Assembly (NCBI GenBank): GCA_002482715.1
Contig: DLGN01000398.1
Location: forward strand, 23,854 to 34,533
Source: Oxalobacteraceae bacterium UBA7693
GTDB lineage: Bacteria > Pseudomonadota > Gammaproteobacteria > Burkholderiales > Burkholderiaceae_D
DNA length: 10,680 nucleotides
Direction of reading: 5' to 3'
Each line of letters opens with the position of its first letter. Position 1 is the stretch's first letter. A model generated the notes under the pieces. That model ran no database searches. It saw only the letters and a program-made list of their open reading frames with translations, and had not been told where the DNA came from. This document shows, one piece after another, positions 6,227 through 10,680 of this stretch. The translations under genes were made by a program, and so were the position numbers.

Positions 6227-7189
6227 ATGAACTTTACTAAAGCTATCCAATTCAGTTTTTCCACACTCGCTTTCTGCGCGTGTGCCTCTGCGGCGACGTA
6301 TCAAATGGCAGTCGCAGCGCCAGTCACATCGCTTGAAGCTAGCGCCGCTGTCGCCAAAGCTGAGCAATTCCAAATCGGCAGCATGTATGTAGAAAAATAT
6401 GCGAACGCGACTGCCAAAGGTGTACCTGTCATCTTGATCCCTGGTTTATCTAGCGGCGGATATGTGTGGGATGACACTGTGAAGCATCTGCAAAAAAATC
6501 ATGAGCTGTATGTGATCACCTTAGCCGGATTTAATGGCAAACCCGCCATCGGTGGTCCTAAATTAGCGAAGGCAAAAGACTCACTATTCGAATTAATTCA
6601 AACCCAAAAAATCCATAAACCCGTCTTGGTTGGACATAGCATGGGCTCGGCTTTATCGATCTGGTTTGCACAGACGCATTCGAATTTAATCAGTGGTGTG
6701 TTTGGGGTCGATGGCTTGCCCGTATTTCCGCGCTCTGAAAATATGAGCTTGGAACAACGCAACACCATGGCAAGCAATTTGCAGGCACAAATGGGTAGCG
6801 CAGATCAAAAGAGTTACGCCGCACAACAAGTGCAATACATGCGCACCATGGGCGTGGTCGATTTGCAATTGGCCGATAAAATCGGCGCTTTGAGTGCGCA
6901 AAGTGATCCGGTTGCTACTGCCGAATACATGGCCGATTTATTCCGACTCGATCTGCGTAAAGATTTACCAGCGATCAGTGTTCCCCTTGCTTTGGTTTCA
7001 CCTTACTACGCACCGGATTTTGTCGCGATCAATGTCTCGGCAGAAGCGAAACATGCTTACTACGAAAGCTTGATGAAAGGCACACCAAAATTACGCATGG
7101 TACCGATAGCTGGCGCTCGTCACTTCCCTATGTATGATCAGCCGCAAATGTTTCAGGAGAAGTTGGCTGAGTTTATTAATTCCCTATAA
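6227..7189 (+). CDS. exported alpha/beta-hydrolase
   Basis: The 320-residue protein begins with a Sec-type signal peptide (about 1-22, ending CASA). The hydrolase fold is shown by the strand and oxyanion-loop segment VILIPGLSSGGYVW (68-81), the nucleophile elbow GHSMG (136-140, Ser138) and a C-terminal histidine, His299 in ARHF. The acid is less obvious: Asp264, after the strand PLALVSPYYAPD, is in the expected place; Asp162 in GVDGLP is the alternative. The residues between about 165 and 245 are helix-rich and form a probable lid. The substrate is likely an ester or similar small molecule, but nothing in the sequence fixes it. The start at 6227 has AAAGAG 8 nt upstream and gives a proper signal peptide; an upstream ATG at 6149 overlaps the preceding gene and would mask it. 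It is the second gene of the probable operon with the small membrane protein. Confidence 0.88.
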   Translation: MNFTKAIQFSFSTLAFCACASAATYQMAVAAPVTSLEASAAVAKAEQFQIGSMYVEKYANATAKGVPVILIPGLSSGGYVWDDTVKHLQKNHELYVITLAGFNGKPAIGGPKLAKAKDSLFELIQTQKIHKPVLVGHSMGSALSIWFAQTHSNLISGVFGVDGLPVFPRSENMSLEQRNTMASNLQAQMGSADQKSYAAQQVQYMRTMGVVDLQLADKIGALSAQSDPVATAEYMADLFRLDLRKDLPAISVPLALVSPYYAPDFVAINVSAEAKHAYYESLMKGTPKLRMVPIAGARHFPMYDQPQMFQEKLAEFINSL

Positions 7190-7252
7190 AACAGCGAAGG
7201 CTGCGCCAAACTCAGACTCAAACTACGCTATTAGCATCACCATCGGTTAATC

Positions 7253-7290
7253 ACAATGCCGCGAGATTTCAAACGCGGCATTGTCATTTT
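7253..7290 (+). terminator. terminator after the alpha/beta-hydrolase gene
   Basis: ACAATGCCGCG (7253-7263) and CGCGGCATTGT (7274-7284) form a perfect 11-bp stem with a 10-nt loop, followed by cattttgg. The U-run is short, but the stem is GC-rich. It lies 63 nt after the hydrolase stop and separates this operon from the helicase gene. Confidence 0.6.
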
Positions 7291-7414
7291 GGCAGAAGAT
7301 ATTTTTTTACTACCGAAATACCCATGTTTTCAAGCTAATTGCATGATTTTTAAGCGAAAAATAGCGAAGCCATTAGGAAGAAACTGCATCTAAGAGTAAA
7401 CTACTGCCTTATGC

Positions 7415-7435
7415 TTTTTTGCATCCTGCAAAAAA
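7415..7435 (+). promoter_or_regulatory. hairpin in the upstream region of the helicase gene
   Basis: TTTTTTGCA (7415-7423) and TGCAAAAAA (7427-7435) form a perfect 9-bp inverted repeat with a 3-nt loop, 41 nt upstream of the helicase ATG. No good promoter hexamers are visible nearby. It may be part of a structured 5' leader, as known for cold-induced helicase mRNAs, or a protein-binding site; its role is inference. The ATG at 7477 has only a weak ribosome site (gtgag). Confidence 0.4.
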
Positions 7436-7476
7436 CGCGCCTCTTGTACCCGATGTTCCTCTAGTGAGCCCGCCCC

Positions 7477-9870
7477 ATGTCTGAAGCCCAATTATCCCCG
7501 TCTATCACCTTTGCTGACCTGCAATTGAGTGAAGCCATCCAACGCGCACTGAGCGACGTTGGCTACGAATCGCCATCGCCGATTCAAGCAGCAACCATCC
7601 CAACTTTGTTAGAAGGCCGTGACGTCTTAGGTCAGGCGCAAACGGGTACTGGTAAAACTGCCGCATTCGCATTGCCGATTTTGTCGCAGATCGATATTCG
7701 TCAAACTGCACCGCAAGCACTGGTATTAGCACCAACGCGCGAATTGGCGATTCAGGTGGCAGAGGCGTTTCAGACTTACGCGCGTTATATCCCGGGCTTT
7801 CATGTCTTGCCGATTTACGGTGGTCAAAGTTATGGTCCGCAATTATCTGCGCTGCGCCGTGGTGTGCACGTGGTGGTCGGTACACCGGGTCGCGTGATCG
7901 ACCATTTGGATAAAGGCTCACTCGATTTATCTCAGCTCAAAACTTTGGTGCTGGATGAAGCCGATGAAATGCTGCGCATGGGCTTTATCGATGACGTAGA
8001 GCGCATTTTGCAAGAGACACCAGAAGGCCATCAGACCGCGTTGTTCTCCGCGACCATGCCTTCCGTGATCAAGCGCATTGCCCAAACTTATTTGAACAAA
8101 CCTGCTGAGATTACCGTCGCAGCAAAAACCGGCACTGCCGACAATATTCGCCAACGCTATTGGTTGGTCAGCGGCATGCACAAGCTCGACGCTTTGACGC
8201 GTATCCTCGAAGCAGAAACCTTTGACGGCATGATTATTTTTGCCCGTACCAAACTCGGTACGGAAGAGCTGGCCTCCAAATTGGCAGCACGTGGTTTCTC
8301 CGTCGCAGCGATCAATGGCGATATTCAGCAGCAACAACGTGAACGCACAATCCAACAACTCAAAGACGGCAAGATTGATATCTTGGTCGCAACCGACGTT
8401 GCTGCCCGTGGTCTGGACGTAGAACGTATCAGCCACGTGGTCAACTATGACGTCCCGCACGATCCAGAAAGCTATACGCATCGCATCGGTCGTACTGGCC
8501 GTGCAGGCCGTAGTGGCGAAGCAATTTTGTTCATCACTCCACGTGAGAAAAATCTCTTAACAGCAATCGAACGTGCAACTCGCCAAAAGGTAACACCTTT
8601 AGAATTGCCGACCATTCAAGCTGTTAATGATGTGCGTATTTCACGCTTTAAAGATCAGATCACGGAGACTTTGGCGCAGGGCGAACTCGAACAATTCTTG
8701 AACGTGATCGCGGAATACGAAAGCGAACATAATGTTCCAGCATTTGAAATCGCGGCGGCATTAGCCAAAATGGCACGTGGTGATGAACCATTGCTGCTCG
8801 ACAAAAATAAACGCGAAGTCAAAACCGATGACAGCTGGCGCGATGAAGCGCCTTCACGCGGTAGCCGTACTGAACGCGGTGATCGTCCCGTACGTGGTGA
8901 TCGTGGCGACAGCAATGAGCGTGGCAGCCGATTTGGTGACCGCAGTGATCGCGAAAGCCGCGGTCCACGTCGTGAGCATAGCCCACGCACCGCCGAACCT
9001 GGCATGCGTACTTTCCGTATCGCGGTCGGTCATGAGCACGGCGTCAAGCCAGGCAATATCGTCGGCGCGATTGCAAACGAAGCGAACATCGATTCCAAAC
9101 ACATCGGCCGCATCGACATCTATGACGATTACACGGTCTTGGATTTGCCAGAAGATTTGCCAAAAGATATGCTGTCGCATTTGAAGAGCGTGCGCGTTGC
9201 AGGTCAAGCACTCAACATTCGCGCCGATGGTGAAGCTGCTAGCAGCAATGACGAAGCGCCACGCGAACGTGCTCCACGCACTGAGCGCGCACCTCGTGTT
9301 GAACGTGCCGAGCGCGCAGAGCGCAGTGATAGTTTTGAAAAGAAAACCGATCGTAGCAAACTCGACAAAGTCGTCGAACGCGCAGCCACTTTCCCAACCG
9401 ATGAAGCACCAGTCAAAGCGGATAAAAAACGCGCTGACAGCAAAGGCAAAGTCGCGATTCCTATGCAAACCTTCCGCATCGAAGTCGGCAAACAACACGC
9501 GGTCACACCAGGTAACATCGTCGGCGCGATTGCAAATGAAGCTGGTTTGGATGCAAAGTTGATCGGACACATCGGTCTGTTTGATGAGTATTCGACAGTC
9601 GACTTACCAGTCGGTATGCCAAAAGACATCCTCACGCATTTAAAAGGCGTGTGGGTCGCTGGCAAAAAATTGGATATCAAAGAAATCGGTAGTAGCACGA
9701 TGTTGGTCAACGCGAAACCAGTGCCCTTGAAAGAACGTATCACAGGCGGCAATCGCCGTGTTGCTGAAAAAGACGCAGCGCCACGTGCAAAGAAACCAGC
9801 AACCGCACGCGGTGGTAGTGGTAATCGTTTTGAAACGGTTAAAGGCGTGTCTAAGGCGAAGAAGTATTGA
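7477..9870 (+). CDS. deaD: DEAD-box ATP-dependent RNA helicase, DeaD/CsdA type, with two DbpA-like RNA-binding domains
   Basis: This ATP-driven RNA-duplex unwinding enzyme of the cold-shock, ribosome-assembly type has 797 residues. All core motifs are present: F12 and Gln37 of the Q motif, AQTGTGKT (54-61), PTREL (86-90), TPGR (136-139), DEAD (160-163), SAT (191-193), ATDVAARGLD (305-314) and HRIGRTGRAGR (335-345). A DeaD-type helical extension follows (about 375-440), then an Arg/Gly/Asp-rich linker (about 450-508). A DbpA-like domain at 510-583 is followed by a second Arg/Glu-rich linker and a second DbpA-like domain at 663-736, then a basic tail. The two domains are about 60% identical over 74 residues by hand alignment. 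DeaD normally carries one such domain, so the protein is longer than usual. The ATG is kept despite a weak ribosome site because the Q motif begins 10 residues in. The gene appears monocistronic. Confidence 0.95.
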   Translation: MSEAQLSPSITFADLQLSEAIQRALSDVGYESPSPIQAATIPTLLEGRDVLGQAQTGTGKTAAFALPILSQIDIRQTAPQALVLAPTRELAIQVAEAFQTYARYIPGFHVLPIYGGQSYGPQLSALRRGVHVVVGTPGRVIDHLDKGSLDLSQLKTLVLDEADEMLRMGFIDDVERILQETPEGHQTALFSATMPSVIKRIAQTYLNKPAEITVAAKTGTADNIRQRYWLVSGMHKLDALTRILEAETFDGMIIFARTKLGTEELASKLAARGFSVAAINGDIQQQQRERTIQQLKDGKIDILVATDVAARGLDVERISHVVNYDVPHDPESYTHRIGRTGRAGRSGEAILFITPREKNLLTAIERATRQKVTPLELPTIQAVNDVRISRFKDQITETLAQGELEQFLNVIAEYESEHNVPAFEIAAALAKMARGDEPLLLDKNKREVKTDDSWRDEAPSRGSRTERGDRPVRGDRGDSNERGSRFGDRSDRESRGPRREHSPRTAEPGMRTFRIAVGHEHGVKPGNIVGAIANEANIDSKHIGRIDIYDDYTVLDLPEDLPKDMLSHLKSVRVAGQALNIRADGEAASSNDEAPRERAPRTERAPRVERAERAERSDSFEKKTDRSKLDKVVERAATFPTDEAPVKADKKRADSKGKVAIPMQTFRIEVGKQHAVTPGNIVGAIANEAGLDAKLIGHIGLFDEYSTVDLPVGMPKDILTHLKGVWVAGKKLDIKEIGSSTMLVNAKPVPLKERITGGNRRVAEKDAAPRAKKPATARGGSGNRFETVKGVSKAKKY

Positions 9871-9900
9871 GATCAACGCTGATTTTTTATAAATAGCATC

Positions 9901-9937
9901 CATAAAAAAAACCGCCACGAAGGCGGTTTTTTTTATG
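9901..9937. terminator. bidirectional intrinsic terminator between helicase and parvulin genes
   Basis: Two perfectly complementary 16-nt arms, CATA8CCGCC-type (9901-9916) and its reverse complement (9922-9937), flank the loop acgaa. The GC core CCGCC/GGCGG is preceded by eight A and followed by eight T, so each strand ends in a U-run. It lies 30 nt after the helicase stop and 19 nt after the parvulin stop, so it serves both convergent genes. Confidence 0.93.
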
Positions 9938-9956
9938 CAATAAAACTAGTTCCAAA

Positions 9957-10680
9957 TTACTTGCTAGCTGCTGGTGCTGCTGCCGCTGGAGCGGATGCAG
10001 CTGCACTTGCTGATGCTGATGCAGAAGCTGCTTTTTCGCCGATGATTTCAATCTTCGCTTTTTCTTTCAAACCATCCAAAAATTTCTTCAAGTTCTGCTG
10101 TTGAATTTGTTGCGTCAAACGTGGTTTAACTTGTTCCAATGTTGGCGCTTCTTTTGTGCGGCTGTCGTCAACGATGATGACGTGGTAGCCGTATTGTGAT
10201 TTAACTGGCTCTTCAGTGAACTTGCCTTTTTCCAGTTTTGTCACCGCTGTGCCAAATTCTGGAACCATGCTGCGTGGATCAAACCAACCCAATTCACCGC
10301 CCTTGTCTTTGGAGCCTGGATCTTTAGATTGTGCTTTCGCCAAAGCTGCAAATTGTTTAACGTCTTTTTTCAATTTAGCGATGATGGCTTTTGCGTCTTC
10401 TTCTTTGTCGACCAAGATGTGGCGCGCAGAAAATTCACTACCAGCAGTTGCTTCTTTGATCTTCGCGTATTCCGCTGCGTATTCTGCATCTGTCACTGGA
10501 CTATTTTTGAGGTAATCATCCACATAGCCTTGCGCTAAGACATTGGTTTTCATCATTTCAAGTTGGTCAGCTACATCGCCAGATTTGTCCAAACCTTTTT
10601 TGACGGCTTCTTGCGCAACCAAGGAAGCCATCGCCAAATTATCGATGACCATTTTGCGCATTTCTGGATTGTCAGGCATA
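9957..10680 (-). CDS. PpiC/SurA-like parvulin peptidyl-prolyl isomerase, 5' end outside the window
   Basis: The product is a probable periplasmic folding helper that catalyses cis-trans isomerisation of X-Pro bonds. The visible 240 residues start inside the SurA-like N-terminal helical region (EMRKMVIDNLAMASLVAQEA). The parvulin domain lies at about 83-173, shown by ARHILV (85-90), GGELGWF (127-133), MVPEF (138-142) and SQYGYHVI (161-168). A basic helical segment follows, then a low-complexity Ala/Ser tail (217-240). The first Met visible (10679) is probably not the start: the frame is open to the window edge and a signal peptide is expected upstream. The gene converges on the helicase with a shared terminator. 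The family call is firm; cell location is inferred from the family, since the signal peptide is not seen. Confidence 0.92.
   Translation of the reverse strand, partial: MPDNPEMRKMVIDNLAMASLVAQEAVKKGLDKSGDVADQLEMMKTNVLAQGYVDDYLKNSPVTDAEYAAEYAKIKEATAGSEFSARHILVDKEEDAKAIIAKLKKDVKQFAALAKAQSKDPGSKDKGGELGWFDPRSMVPEFGTAVTKLEKGKFTEEPVKSQYGYHVIIVDDSRTKEAPTLEQVKPRLTQQIQQQNLKKFLDGLKEKAKIEIIGEKAASASASASAAASAPAAAAPAASK

Noticed and set aside
7927..8481. 184-codon minus-strand frame inside the helicase gene
   Set aside because: It is antisense to the conserved helicase core and is open only because of that gene's codon use.
8854..9570. 238-codon minus-strand frame inside the helicase gene
   Set aside because: It mirrors the Arg-rich linker and the repeated domain; its repetitiveness comes from the duplicated coding sequence on the other strand.
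9961..10035. GCT/GCA-rich repeat
   Set aside because: It is simply the Ala/Ser-rich C-terminal tail of the parvulin protein, read in frame.

Overview
The window looks like chromosomal DNA from a betaproteobacterium, probably Burkholderiales and near Oxalobacteraceae. This is inferred from the moderate base composition (roughly half G+C by eye), the protein style and the gene types; no marker gene settles it. Nothing suggests a phage, plasmid, transposon or CRISPR locus.

Layout from left to right. Positions 1-1041 are on the minus strand: a 323-residue lipoprotein of unknown function, followed 29 nt later by the first codons of another gene that leaves the window with a good Shine-Dalgarno site. 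Positions 1042-1636 are a gene-free divergent region with a degenerate 13-bp tandem repeat. Positions 1637-4519 hold a secreted two-lobed M16 zinc peptidase. A convergent DUF998-type membrane protein lies at 4703-5251 (minus), with hairpins between the two stops.

Positions 5360-5777 are the most unusual part. This AT-rich stretch contains four copies of an 18-bp near-palindrome (TGTCAAG-N4-CTTTACA type). The first two bracket a sigma-70-like promoter. The last three are each preceded by a T-run, and two of those runs belong to intrinsic-terminator-like hairpins. The stretch leads into a small four-helix membrane protein (5778-6164) and an exported alpha/beta hydrolase (6227-7189), which probably form one operon ended by an 11-bp stem hairpin. 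The regulator that would bind the repeats is not in the window.

Positions 7477-9870 encode a DeaD/CsdA-like DEAD-box RNA helicase with a duplicated C-terminal DbpA-type RNA-binding domain. It converges on a parvulin-type peptidyl-prolyl isomerase (minus strand, 5' end outside the window), and a strong bidirectional terminator lies between them. Several products act in the envelope (lipoprotein, M16 peptidase, DUF998 protein, membrane protein/hydrolase pair, parvulin), but apart from the short operons there is no sign that the genes form one pathway.
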